This document shows, piece after piece, positions 53,121 to 61,622 of a DNA stretch of 64,000 nt. Below the pieces are notes generated by a model that did no database searches, was not told the DNA's origin, and worked only from the letters and a program-made list of their open reading frames with translations. Source of the DNA: Bacillota bacterium (lineage in GTDB: Bacteria > Bacillota > Sulfobacillia > JAJZYS01 > JAJYTV01); assembly GCA_021793645.1 (NCBI GenBank), contig JAJYSJ010000008.1, positions 1 to 64,000 of the forward strand. The letters run 5' to 3'. Position 1 is the first letter of the stretch; each line of letters starts with the position of its first letter. Made by a program: the position numbers and the translations under genes.

Positions 53121-54494
53121 TTGGACCCGGTGCTCGCAGGCGTCGACGCGTATCTTGAGCAGCATCTTTCGAAGTACATCGAGGAGACGGCGCGCTATTG
53201 CGCGCAGCCGAGCGTCTCTGCCCAGGGAGAAGGCATGGCCGCGTGCGCACAACTCGTGCGGGAAATGCTGATGCAGCACGGCATCGCAGCCGAGCAGTAC
53301 GAGACGAAGGGCAATCCGATCGTCGTCGGAAGGCTCCAGGGCAAGTCCGGCCGCACGCTGCTGTTCTACAACCACTACGACGTGCAGCCACCGGAGCCGC
53401 TCGAACTGTGGACGACCCCGCCCTTTGAGCCCAAGGTGCGTGATGGCAAGCTGTTTGCCCGCGGGGCAAAGGACGACAAGGGCGAACTGGTTGCGCGCCT
53501 TGCCGCCATCGATGCGTTGCGTGACGCCAATGGCGGGGACATGCCCTGCTCCGTTTTGTTCGTGGTCGAGGGCGAAGAAGAGATCAGCAGTCCCCATATT
53601 GCCGAGTTCGTGCTGGAGCACAAGGACATCCTGCGCTGCCACGGCTCGATCTGGGAGGAAGGCGGCATCGGTCGGGACGGCCAGCCGGAACTGGTGCTGG
53701 GTCCGCGCGGCATCCTTGCAGTGGAGATCTCCTTGCAGACACTCTCGCGCGACGCCCACTCCGGGGGCGGACACATCATGCCGAGCGCCGCATGGCGCCT
53801 CGTCTGGGCACTCGCAAGCCTGAAAGGGCGGGATGAGCGCGTGCGCATCCCCGGGTTCTACGATGCCGTACAGTCACCCGCCCCGCTGGACCTCGAAATG
53901 CTCGATCAGGCCTTTGCGAAGGACCCAGGCGTTGAAGAGCAGCTCAGGCGTACCTACGGCGTGGTGCAGTTTGCGGCAGGCCGTAGCGGCAAGGATCTCT
54001 TGCGCGCGGTCTTCGAGCCGACCTGCAATATTCAGGGCATCGGCAGCGGCTACCAGGGGCCTGGCGTGAAAACGATCGTGCCAGCCCAGGCGAGGGCGAA
54101 GGTGGACTTTCGCCTAGTGCCAGACCAGGACCCAGAGGATATCCTGGAGAAGCTGCGGCGACACCTGACGCAGGAGGGATTCCCGGACGTAGAGGTGCGC
54201 CTCCTCGGGTGGATGCGTCCCTCTCGGACGCCGGTGGACGACCCGCTTGTGCAGCTGACGCAGCGGACGGGACGTGAGGTTTATGGGGGAGAGGCGACCA
54301 TCCTGCCGCTCACTGGCGGCAGCAGCCCGGAGTACGCATTTGCAGGTCCGCTTGGCATACCGATCGTGACTGCGGGCGTCGGGTACTGGGACAACCGCGC
54401 GCACGCTCCAAACGAGCATGTGCGCATCGAAGACTTCCACCAGGCGGCGCGGCATATCGCGCGGATCCTCTATGGCTTCGCTGATTTGGGGTAG
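53121..54494 (+). CDS. M20 family dipeptidase
   Basis: The protein is about 457 residues with the M20 metallopeptidase set: FYNHYDVQPPEPLELW (metal His and catalytic Asp), ARGAKDDKGE (bridging Asp), FVVEGEEEISSP (Glu pair) and DAHSGGGHIM. It closes with NRAHAPNEHV. It probably cleaves dipeptides or N-acyl amino acids. A TTG start at 53121 with GGAAGGTGAGG upstream is chosen. The longer frames overlap ku. Confidence 0.88.
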   Translation: MDPVLAGVDAYLEQHLSKYIEETARYCAQPSVSAQGEGMAACAQLVREMLMQHGIAAEQYETKGNPIVVGRLQGKSGRTLLFYNHYDVQPPEPLELWTTPPFEPKVRDGKLFARGAKDDKGELVARLAAIDALRDANGGDMPCSVLFVVEGEEEISSPHIAEFVLEHKDILRCHGSIWEEGGIGRDGQPELVLGPRGILAVEISLQTLSRDAHSGGGHIMPSAAWRLVWALASLKGRDERVRIPGFYDAVQSPAPLDLEMLDQAFAKDPGVEEQLRRTYGVVQFAAGRSGKDLLRAVFEPTCNIQGIGSGYQGPGVKTIVPAQARAKVDFRLVPDQDPEDILEKLRRHLTQEGFPDVEVRLLGWMRPSRTPVDDPLVQLTQRTGREVYGGEATILPLTGGSSPEYAFAGPLGIPIVTAGVGYWDNRAHAPNEHVRIEDFHQAARHIARILYGFADLG

Positions 54495-54539
54495 TGCCTA
54501 ACGGCGGCTAACGACGACTACTGCGCAGGGGGGAACCGT

Positions 54540-55343
54540 GTGAGCATTCGCATCTGTGTCGCCGGGGCGACCGGCTGGACAGGTTCCGCGATCACGGCAG
54601 GGGTGCTCTTGGCGCCGGATCTCAAGTTGACGGGAGCGGTCGCACGGCGCGCTGCGGGAGGCGACATCGGAGAAGCAATCGGCGCCGCACCGGCAGGGGT
54701 CCGGGTTTCTGCCAGCGTGGAAGAGGCGCTGCAGGCGCCGACCGACGTGCTGATCGATTACACGGCGCCCCAGGTCGTGAAAGCCCACGTTCTCACGGCG
54801 CTGGCGCACGGTGTGCGGGTGGTCGTCGGAACATCAGGCTTAACAGCAGCCGACTATGCAGAGATCGACGAGACAGCGAAGGCGCGGGGCCTCGGGGTGA
54901 TCGCCGCAGGCAACTTCTCGGTGACTGCAGCGCTCGCAAAGCACTTTGCCCTCTTGGCAGCGCGGTATCTTCCGTCGTGGGAGATCATCGACTACGCGGG
55001 GGCCAGCAAGGTCGATGCCCCGAGCGGCACGGTGCAGGAACTCGCCGAGGAGATGGGCCAGATTAAGCGTCCGGAACTCGGGATGCCAATCGAACAGATC
55101 CTCGGCGCTCCGCGGACCCGCGGGGAGAGCATCGCAGGGATTCAAGTGCATGCCGTGCGTCTGCCGAGCTACATCATCGCGTTTGAGACCATCTTCGGAC
55201 TGCCCGATGAGCGCCTGACCATCCGACATGATGCGGGGTCGGGTGCAGAACCTTATGTCGTCGGCACACTGCTCGCAGCGCGCAAAGCCATGGAACTGCA
55301 TGGGCTCGTGCGCGGTCTCGATCGCCTGCTGTTCGATGAATAG
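54540..55343 (+). CDS. DapB-like dihydrodipicolinate reductase family protein
   Basis: The 267-residue protein has the DapB fold: VAGATGWTGSAI at the start, VLIDYTAPQVV, VVGTSGLT and KVDAPSGT with the substrate Lys (K157). Canonical DapB has two catalytic His three and four residues before this Lys; here they are Ala and Gly (YAGASK). The reductase may thus be inactive on dihydrodipicolinate or act on another substrate. GTG 54540 follows GGGGGGAA. Confidence 0.8.
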   Translation: MSIRICVAGATGWTGSAITAGVLLAPDLKLTGAVARRAAGGDIGEAIGAAPAGVRVSASVEEALQAPTDVLIDYTAPQVVKAHVLTALAHGVRVVVGTSGLTAADYAEIDETAKARGLGVIAAGNFSVTAALAKHFALLAARYLPSWEIIDYAGASKVDAPSGTVQELAEEMGQIKRPELGMPIEQILGAPRTRGESIAGIQVHAVRLPSYIIAFETIFGLPDERLTIRHDAGSGAEPYVVGTLLAARKAMELHGLVRGLDRLLFDE

Positions 55344-55349
55344 CTTCGG

Positions 55350-55379
55350 TTGCGCTAGGGATGGCGACTGTGGTACAGT
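55350..55379 (+). promoter_or_regulatory. Promoter of tRNA-Arg
   Basis: TTGCGC (55350-55355) and TACAGT (55374-55379) with an 18-base spacer. Confidence 0.45.
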
Positions 55380-55394
55380 AAGTTTCGTCCCTAC

Positions 55395-55471
<77 letters not shown>

Positions 55472-55494
55472 AGTTTTTTCCAAGCGGTTGATTT

Positions 55495-55527
55495 GAAACC
55501 CGCTTCCCGAGAGGGAGAGCGGGTTTC
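55495..55527. terminator. Hairpin downstream of tRNA-Arg
   Basis: GAAACCCGCT and AGCGGGTTTC form a perfect stem, 24 bases after the tRNA. A T-run lies 5' of it (AAGTTTTTT). Confidence 0.5.
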
Positions 55528-55556
55528 GCTGTTTCTATAATTTAGCACGAGCGTTA

Positions 55557-55613
55557 TTCATCTCGACAGGTTGCCACCCAAATTGCCACCGAGGTGTTGA
55601 AGGAACGGCGCTG
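55557..55613 (-). pseudogene. Tyrosine-integrase C-terminal remnant
   Basis: The minus strand encodes FLQHLGGNLGGNLSR followed by a stop. The tandem GGN-L at the very C-terminus is a signature of phage and island integrases. Nothing convincing precedes it, so this is only a scar. It lies just beyond tRNA-Arg and next to the Gabija-like genes. Boundaries are approximate. Confidence 0.4.
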
Positions 55614-55792
55614 GTCCCGCCTCGGTTCCCCGATTTCGAGATCTTGCGGGCGGGCCTTAGCGGGTTCACGTGGCGGCGGCAGCCGTCAGGCCGCAGCGCC
55701 TTTCCGTCGTTCCCCCGCATGGTCTGTCTGTGATCGGCTGCCTGAACGCTTACATTTGATTGGGGTTTACCAGGATAGCTGAATCCAAATCA

Positions 55793-55818
55793 TAAAAGCC
55801 CGCTGCCGGAGCGGGTTT
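55793..55818 (-). terminator. Terminator after gajB-like gene
   Basis: On the minus strand AAACCCGCT and AGCGGGCTT form a stem followed by TTTT, about 100 bases past the stop of the helicase gene. Confidence 0.65.
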
Positions 55819-55924
55819 GTTGTTGCAGCTGTTCTGGTTCCTCTCCGTTCTTTCAAGTGTTCCACCAGCTTCGAGTACGCAATAGCGTATCTCTGCCAAG
55901 GCATAGTCGGACGAAGCGGGTGTC

Positions 55925-57001
55925 CTACGGCTTCCAGCGTGCTGCGACAACGGGTGATGTGCCATCGTAAATGAATGCCACGCTGTAGCGCGCCCTTGTA
56001 ACCGCAACGTGCAGCCTGTCTCTGAATCCTGGCTTCTCCCCAAGCGTTCCGGTCGCTAGATACTTGCTGATTGGTGTAGTGGGTACAATGAGGACCCGAT
56101 CGAATTGAAGGCCCTTCGCCAAGCCAAAGTTCATAGCTTCGGCTCCGTACGATTCCGCGCGGCGGTTGTACCGTAGTACTTGAGGCCCAAAATTGGTGAG
56201 ATAGTCCCGAACGAACTTCGGTGACACCAGGAATACGCCGTCGTGACCAGTCGTCTCGTCTTGCTTCGGCACCATCGGAGCGAGGTTGGGCCAGAGAGCA
56301 TTGGAAAACTTGCAAATCTCGGCGTTGCACCTGTACGTATCGTTCATCTGTTCTACTGAGCACAGTCCACGCTTTTCCCATTTCCGCAATAGATTGATCA
56401 CCTCGGTCCCCAGGTACTGCTTATTTTTCGCCGAGCTGTTGGTGCTGTATATATGCTGCCTTGGGTCTCCAACGAGGGTCACACGGATACCCGATTGCAT
56501 GAGCCTCTCCACCACCTCAAGATCCCATCCAGCCAAGTCCTGAAACTCATCAATGAAGATGTCGGTGTAAATCTGCTCTAGTCGTTGCGTCACCGCCGAG
56601 GAGGACTTCTCCTCGCACTGGATTACAAACTGCGAAAGTTTGTCCGAATATATGTAATCGCCTTTCGTGAAGTAATACCTCGCCGTCCTCTCTTCCGGAA
56701 CGCCCTTCGCCGACCTTTCGCTCACGAAATAAATGCTTTCGATTCTACGTGCATATTTCGCGCGCTGATATGGACGTGCACACTCGCGCAGAAGAAACGT
56801 ATACCATGTCATTACGTCAACGTGACGTGGTATTCCGGAGTTTATTTTGTCAAATCGCGCAGATATCTCTTTCATGTTGAAATGCGTGTAGGTGACGATG
56901 GCGATGCGCCGATCTCTATTCGCAAGCGCCAACTGTACGAGCGACGTCGTCTTCCCTGAACCTGCGCAGGCGACGACTGCCCTGTTGTTAGGAGATGGCA
57001 T
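55925..57001 (-). CDS. UvrD-like helicase, Gabija GajB-like
   Basis: The 358-residue protein has UvrD/Rep motifs: AGSGKTT at 13-19, DIFIDEFQDL at about 147-156, VTLVGDPRQHIYS at about 174-186 and HVAVTRAR near the C-terminus. It is shorter than typical GajB (about 490) and lacks the 2B region, but the catalytic motifs are complete. It is encoded directly behind the OLD-like nuclease gene with a 14-base overlap. In Gabija the helicase senses or feeds the nuclease with DNA ends and NTPs. Confidence 0.8.
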   Translation of the reverse strand: MPSPNNRAVVACAGSGKTTSLVQLALANRDRRIAIVTYTHFNMKEISARFDKINSGIPRHVDVMTWYTFLLRECARPYQRAKYARRIESIYFVSERSAKGVPEERTARYYFTKGDYIYSDKLSQFVIQCEEKSSSAVTQRLEQIYTDIFIDEFQDLAGWDLEVVERLMQSGIRVTLVGDPRQHIYSTNSSAKNKQYLGTEVINLLRKWEKRGLCSVEQMNDTYRCNAEICKFSNALWPNLAPMVPKQDETTGHDGVFLVSPKFVRDYLTNFGPQVLRYNRRAESYGAEAMNFGLAKGLQFDRVLIVPTTPISKYLATGTLGEKPGFRDRLHVAVTRARYSVAFIYDGTSPVVAARWKP

Positions 57002-58604
57002 CGGCTATATACCCCGGCGGTGCCCAAGGGCGACCTGACTCGAACAGCTTCAGTGCGCAATCGGTCTTATGGTCTTTCATGTAAGAAAAAAGCGACGTCG
57101 TGTCGACGAATTCAGTGCCCAAGATCTGATTCAATAAATCGAGAGAATTCGCCTTGAGAAGTTGCGGCTCGAGGGTCGGGCAGGTCGCGTCGGAGTCATA
57201 GCAGATGCGTATCGCTGGTGTCGACCCACTGAGATACTTGGAATACTTCTTCTCCAGCGCAGCAACCTTCCCGTCGTTGTCGGTCACGACTCGCACATCC
57301 AGGTTCAGAAGGGCAGCTATCTCCAAGAACCGCAAGAACGCTAGGGAGTGCACGGAAATCACATCGACCCCATCCGCAAGGGGGTGGCGCACGTGCCTAT
57401 CCATGTACGCGCGTGTCACGATCAGTTCGTCAGAGGCGCCCTCTACGAGGATTGCGCGGCGTGCGAGCAGCACGCGCAATGTGTCGTACCCCGGAAGCTT
57501 CATGAAGTAGTTCTTTGTTTCCTCGCTAAGATCGGTCAGGCTTGCCGCCGTGGAACTGGCCGAGATGAGTCGCAGGTTATCGAGGCCAAGTTTGTTAAGT
57601 ACGTAGCCGCTATGGGTGGTAACGATGACCTGCCGAGACGCACAGTCGTTCCTAATGTCCTCCAGGAGTCTATTGAGATTGGAGTGGGAAAGGTGGTTTT
57701 CCGGCTCCTCGATCAGGATCACCTGCGAACTCTCTGCGCTCGCAATCGCCAGCCTGAGTTGGACTCGGCATTGCTCGCCTTTTCCTGCACAGTCAAACGG
57801 CAAATCATCAAGGTGCGCGGTGATCGCAGAATCCCAGGACGCTCGGGAAGACATATCCATTTGGATGGACAGTTTTCTGGCGGTCGCCGGGTTACCTCGC
57901 TTCTCCAGGTGTTCGTTCACCTGCACAACGGCCGGCTGGCTCGCAAAGGCGGAACGCAACTTACGGTACTCTAGTGATAGCTTGCGACGCTGGTCCTCAC
58001 TTAGGACATCATTGACCACTTGGGACAAGTAGCGATTGGGGCCATAGTAAGAACGCGGCCGATTGGTATCGATCATCGCTGTCCGGAAAGGCAAGGTTCT
58101 CAGCGACACTCCGGCGCCGCTAAATGCACTCCAGTTGACGATAAAGAACTCAACCGGGAGGACCGTCGGATTGGAAGCGTCGGCGGCGTATACCTTCAAC
58201 GCCTCGACATAGTCTTTGTTCACTTCGACCGTGAGGCAAAGTCCAGGGCAATCCTCACCCCTGGAATTGTTTGAGCCCCTAAGTTTGGCCATATCCGGAT
58301 CGCCGTCGATGTTCTCAAAATATGCCTCAATCAGTATCCGCGGCGGCGAAGTGGGCAGTCCACTCTGGCACTTGGAGAAGTAGTCAGACACCATCTGAAG
58401 ATTAAAGAGATACGGGTCAATGGAGTAGTGAATGAGCCGTCCATCGTAATGCCCGGTGAGAACCAAACCGACAGCCTCGAGCAGAGAGCTCTTGCCTGTC
58501 TCATTGTCGCCGACGATGACGTTGAAAGCAGGGTTTAGAGTGAGGTCGAAACAAGTGAACCGCTTGAACCCTTCGATGTGCACTCGTGTGATACGGACAC
58601 CCAC
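56988..58604 (-). CDS. OLD-family ATPase/TOPRIM nuclease, Gabija GajA-like
   Basis: The 538-residue protein begins ITRVHIEGFKRFTCFDL and has Walker A VGDNETGKSSLLE at 31-43. The signature GKGEQCRVQL is at 274-283, Walker B VILIEEPENHLS near 296-305 and the H-loop TTHSG near 329. The C-terminal TOPRIM has LVEGASDE (E388) and TDNDG (442-444). GajA cuts phage DNA when nucleotides fall. GTG 58604 has GGGAG upstream. Its pairing with the helicase gene identifies the system better than either gene alone. Confidence 0.8.
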   Translation of the reverse strand: MGVRITRVHIEGFKRFTCFDLTLNPAFNVIVGDNETGKSSLLEAVGLVLTGHYDGRLIHYSIDPYLFNLQMVSDYFSKCQSGLPTSPPRILIEAYFENIDGDPDMAKLRGSNNSRGEDCPGLCLTVEVNKDYVEALKVYAADASNPTVLPVEFFIVNWSAFSGAGVSLRTLPFRTAMIDTNRPRSYYGPNRYLSQVVNDVLSEDQRRKLSLEYRKLRSAFASQPAVVQVNEHLEKRGNPATARKLSIQMDMSSRASWDSAITAHLDDLPFDCAGKGEQCRVQLRLAIASAESSQVILIEEPENHLSHSNLNRLLEDIRNDCASRQVIVTTHSGYVLNKLGLDNLRLISASSTAASLTDLSEETKNYFMKLPGYDTLRVLLARRAILVEGASDELIVTRAYMDRHVRHPLADGVDVISVHSLAFLRFLEIAALLNLDVRVVTDNDGKVAALEKKYSKYLSGSTPAIRICYDSDATCPTLEPQLLKANSLDLLNQILGTEFVDTTSLFSYMKDHKTDCALKLFESGRPWAPPGYIADAIS

Positions 58605-59030
58605 ACTAGGCGCTCCCTTCGAGGATCATTCTGCGTAGGCAACTGGCCCGACAGATTGTTAGTCCGGCCGCATAAAGACGCTCTTCCCAGCGTCTGTCGC
58701 CCTCCATCAAGAGGGCAAGGGTTGCGGACTCGGACGATTTCGCGGATAACATCGTCGCGTCGTCTCTCCTCGGACAAGCAACCCCCGCGTGCTCGCCGAG
58801 GAAGGCATCGACACGCCTCGTTATGCCAAGGATTACCTGCCAGCCAGCGGTTCGACACCGACCGAGGCATTCCTGCGAAGCAAGGATCCAGGCGAAGCGC
58901 GCTTCCGACTGTCACGCGAAGGCGACACGTGTCGATGCCAAACCTCTGGGAGCCGAGTGGAGAGATGGCCTACCTGAGGGGAGGGGCGACTTCTTCTCCT
59001 TGCTGACCGTATGTCTGAGTCTGAGCGCGG
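58605..59030. other. Intergenic stretch with no supported gene
   Basis: About 425 bases between the GajA-like start and the end of the MerR-like gene. Several short frames exist on both strands, but none has a ribosome site or recognisable sequence. It probably holds the gajAB promoter. Confidence 0.4.
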
Positions 59031-60005
59031 TCAGGAATTGCGTCGGAAGCGCGGGCCCCACGGGAGAGGCGACGCACCGGAGGCCAATCTCTCTGCGCGA
59101 GGGACGAGAAACGTCGCGAATGGGCGCAGGGCATCTGGTTCCCGTCGGACATCGTCGACAAACTCCTCCAGACTGGCAGTCCAGCGCTCTACAAGGAACG
59201 CGCGGCCGTTGAGCTGCAGCCCGAACAAGAAGACGAGCGCCGCCGGACCAAGCTGAATCACGAAGCGCAGAGCCAAAGGCCGCCACTCTGGACGGCTCAG
59301 TCCGGCCAAGGCTCCGAGCTGCTGCAGCGCCGTGTAGCCTCGCTGCCAGGCCACCCTGGCCCGATGCCAATCTCCGTCGCTGGCCCGTCGGATCCGATCG
59401 CGCAGCGTCGCAAGGGCAAGGTCCTTCTGCAGGAACTTGAAGATCGGCCTCAACTGTTTCGGCGATGCGTTCGGCTGACCCGAGCGAGCGAGCAGTCGGC
59501 GCAGGAGGTCATTGGTGGGCTGGTAGTCGGGGTCAAGCATGGTCCCCAGCGCGATTTCGACCTCCTCCGCGTCGGTCGTGCGGTCACAAGCCCGCTGACC
59601 CTTGGAAGCCAGCTGCACTGCAAGTCGACTCAGCTCGTCCTTGAAGTCCTCGGCATCCTGCGCGCCGGCCATCGCTTCGCTCCGCAGGTCGTAGAAGAAA
59701 TCTACGCTGGACAGCGACTTCCAAAGGTGTTGCCGTACAAGGCGCAGATCGATGTCCGCTCCGAGTAGCCAGAGCGGCACGTAGAGGTACGGGACGCGCC
59801 GGTGCACCTCGAGCATGTCCGCAACGAGCGCGGCCTGCTCTACCGCGGTGTCCGGCCAAAGGTGCGCACGCCCGCGGCGTTGTCCCCGCCCTGGACGCGC
59901 GGAAGGGGGGAGAAGGCCCTTCGCGTCCCAGTCGATTAGGCGCCGTGGACTGATGTGGTAACCGCGCTCCTCGAGCGCTTGCAGCAGCTCGGCCGTCGTG
60001 ATCAT
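59031..60005 (-). CDS. MerR-like HTH domain protein
   Basis: The 324-residue protein has a winged helix-turn-helix at its start: TTAELLQALEERGYHISPRR, LIDWDAKGLLPP and a wing with RGRAHLWPDT. That is the MerR arrangement. The remaining 250 residues are unfamiliar, largely helical, and include a hydrophobic stretch (LGPAALVFLFGLQL). No metal-binding Cys set is seen. It is divergent from a glycine-zipper peptide gene and may regulate it. Confidence 0.6.
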   Translation of the reverse strand: MITTAELLQALEERGYHISPRRLIDWDAKGLLPPSARPGRGQRRGRAHLWPDTAVEQAALVADMLEVHRRVPYLYVPLWLLGADIDLRLVRQHLWKSLSSVDFFYDLRSEAMAGAQDAEDFKDELSRLAVQLASKGQRACDRTTDAEEVEIALGTMLDPDYQPTNDLLRRLLARSGQPNASPKQLRPIFKFLQKDLALATLRDRIRRASDGDWHRARVAWQRGYTALQQLGALAGLSRPEWRPLALRFVIQLGPAALVFLFGLQLNGRAFLVERWTASLEEFVDDVRREPDALRPFATFLVPRAERLASGASPLPWGPRFRRNS

Positions 60006-60129
60006 GTCTCGACATTACAACTTACAGCGAGATCCCGGGAGATACGCCGTGGCGAGTCTTACCATGGAAGTGAGGCTGGACGGCGGGACCGGGCCCCGGG
60101 CGATCAGCCGGCGAAAGGAGGTGGGAGTC

Positions 60130-60273
60130 ATGAAGGACAAGCTGGACAAGGTCGTCCACGCCGCCGTTGGCGGAGCAGTTGGCGCTGGCGTGGGCGCACT
60201 GTTCGGTGGACCGATCGGCGCGATAATCGGCGCCGCGCTCGCAAGCTACATCGGTCACGACCACTGGCGGTGA
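60130..60273 (+). CDS. Glycine-zipper micropeptide
   Basis: The 47-residue peptide starts at ATG 60130 with a near-perfect AAAGGAGGTG seven bases before it. It has a charged start (MKDKLDKVVHAA), then one hydrophobic run full of GxxxG spacing (VGGAVGAGVGALFGGPIG, AIIGAALASYIG) and ends HDHWR. Such runs form packed membrane helices, as in bacteriocins, holins or glycine-zipper envelope proteins. A VGG at residues 13-15 could be a double-glycine leader end, but the leader is atypical. No transporter gene lies next to it. Confidence 0.7.
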   Translation: MKDKLDKVVHAAVGGAVGAGVGALFGGPIGAIIGAALASYIGHDHWR

Positions 60274-60574
60274 GATAGGTGGGGGCGGCTGCTCGGGCGC
60301 TACCCATGCGAAATGGCGCTGACGACAATCCGCGGTTGTCGCCAGCGCCAAACCTTGTTCTACCCGAGGCGATCACAGCAGGTGATGTCCCAGGACCAGA
60401 CGAAGCCCCTTACGAGCAGAGGTGGGTAGCTTTCCAAGCGGCGCCACTGGGTCACTTGCCCGAAGTGGCTCACAAGCCGCTTGGATGTCGTTTCTTTGTC
60501 TGGGTAGGCGACCCTAACATATCAAAGAACACGAAATTTGAGAGAGCGCTCGGCGTACAAGTCGGTACGAAAGG

Positions 60575-60861
60575 CTACTTCCGCGTGAGATCGGTGTGGA
60601 TGGGTCGTCGTACGATCGTAGCTCCGTTTCCAGCACCTAACCACCAGCCAAGCGTGGCCAACCACGTACCTTTGGTCCGCCGCGCAGCGACCCCGGTCTC
60701 CCCTGCGCCGAGGCGCGAGGTGAGAATGGATCGAGCTTGGCGTTCGGTGACTTTACTTGAACACATTCGTGCGATGTCGCGGCATGACAGTGCCTCAGAA
60801 TCCAGCATTGCTGTATGGCCTCCTCGTCAGTCAACCACAATGGGACAATCTCTTCCGGCAA
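60575..60861 (-). pseudogene. Decayed gene, two overlapping frames
   Basis: A first frame starts LPEEIVPLWLTDEEAIQQ two bases after the preceding stop. An overlapping frame continues with LDSEALSCRDIARMCSSKVT and ERQARSILTSRLG, a helix-turn-helix-like stretch. A frameshift near 60808 would join them. I do not recognise a family, and it may simply be two chance frames. Confidence 0.25.
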
Positions 60862-60862
60862 G

Positions 60863-61069
60863 CTAGACCACGCGACTCGCGATGCGGTTGACGAACTTCC
60901 TATCTGGACCCATGAACCGTTCTATCCGCTGGCGTTGAGCTAGCAGCCTGCATTCTCCATTGACAGTTTGCCACGGCTTGATTTGGAGGCGCGTCGACAG
61001 CTGATCGTCGTCAAATGCACTGTGGGGATGCTCTCCAAGGAACGTTACAATCCTCTCAGCGTGAGTCAC
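60863..61069 (-). CDS. Small winged-helix-like protein, hypothetical
   Basis: The 68-residue protein reads AERIVTFLGEHPHSAFDDDQ, LSTRLQIKPWQTVNGECRLL and ends RFMGPDRKFVNRIASRVV, a plausible winged helix. GTG 61067-61069 is seven bases after the preceding stop, so the two genes are probably transcribed together. Confidence 0.45.
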   Translation of the reverse strand: MTHAERIVTFLGEHPHSAFDDDQLSTRLQIKPWQTVNGECRLLAQRQRIERFMGPDRKFVNRIASRVV

Positions 61070-61076
61070 TGTCCCG

Positions 61077-61331
61077 TCACCCCTTCAGGCGTTCGCCAGG
61101 AAAGAACTCACCAGCCAACCACTTTACGAAGTTTCCGGAGTGCAGAAGATACGTGTTCTTGGTGTTTTGGGCCAGTCCCGACGCCGTCACCACCTCTGAA
61201 TACCGTTGGTACGCTTCACGGACGCGTCCCGTACGGGACGCGGGTTTCGTAGTTGCGTCCCTGGCCGATCCGCGCAGCGACTTCACGTAAATCGCCTTTG
61301 AGGGATGCGCGTCTTGCGAGGCACTCGCCAT
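61077..61331 (-). CDS. Core-binding (SAM-like) domain fragment
   Basis: The frame ends with VREAYQRYSEVVTASGLAQN, TKNTYLLHSGNFVKWLAGEF and FPGERLKG. This resembles the N-terminal core-binding domain of tyrosine recombinases and the C-terminal domain attached to some restriction-related proteins. It has no catalytic Arg/His/Tyr set. The frame is open further upstream to 61610, but the upstream residues do not look like protein, so a start at 61331 is guessed. Confidence 0.35.
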   Translation of the reverse strand: MASASQDAHPSKAIYVKSLRGSARDATTKPASRTGRVREAYQRYSEVVTASGLAQNTKNTYLLHSGNFVKWLAGEFFPGERLKG

Positions 61332-61622
61332 GCGCTCCGCCAGATCCGCGAGGGAATTATGGCTCCAACTCGGAATGGACTTCGCCGAGACGAGAGATGG
61401 TGCCGTAGTCTTCCGTAAACCGTTGGTAGCAGCTGCTGACCGCGCTGTCGCCCACAAGAGGCTTATCGTAGCGCCCAAGAAGCACAGCCGCCGGGACGAG
61501 CAGTCGGGACTTCCGCATAGGCTGCGCTCCCTCATTGCTTTCATTCTAAAGAACCCACACCACTTCAGTTGTGACGTGGCGGTCACCCCGAGCAGAAGAC
61601 ATCGAAGCATCCCGTCCGAGAT

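Noticed and set aside
55535-61331. Intact prophage beside tRNA-Arg
   Set aside because: No capsid, terminase, portal or lysis genes are present; only an integrase scar and defence genes are seen.
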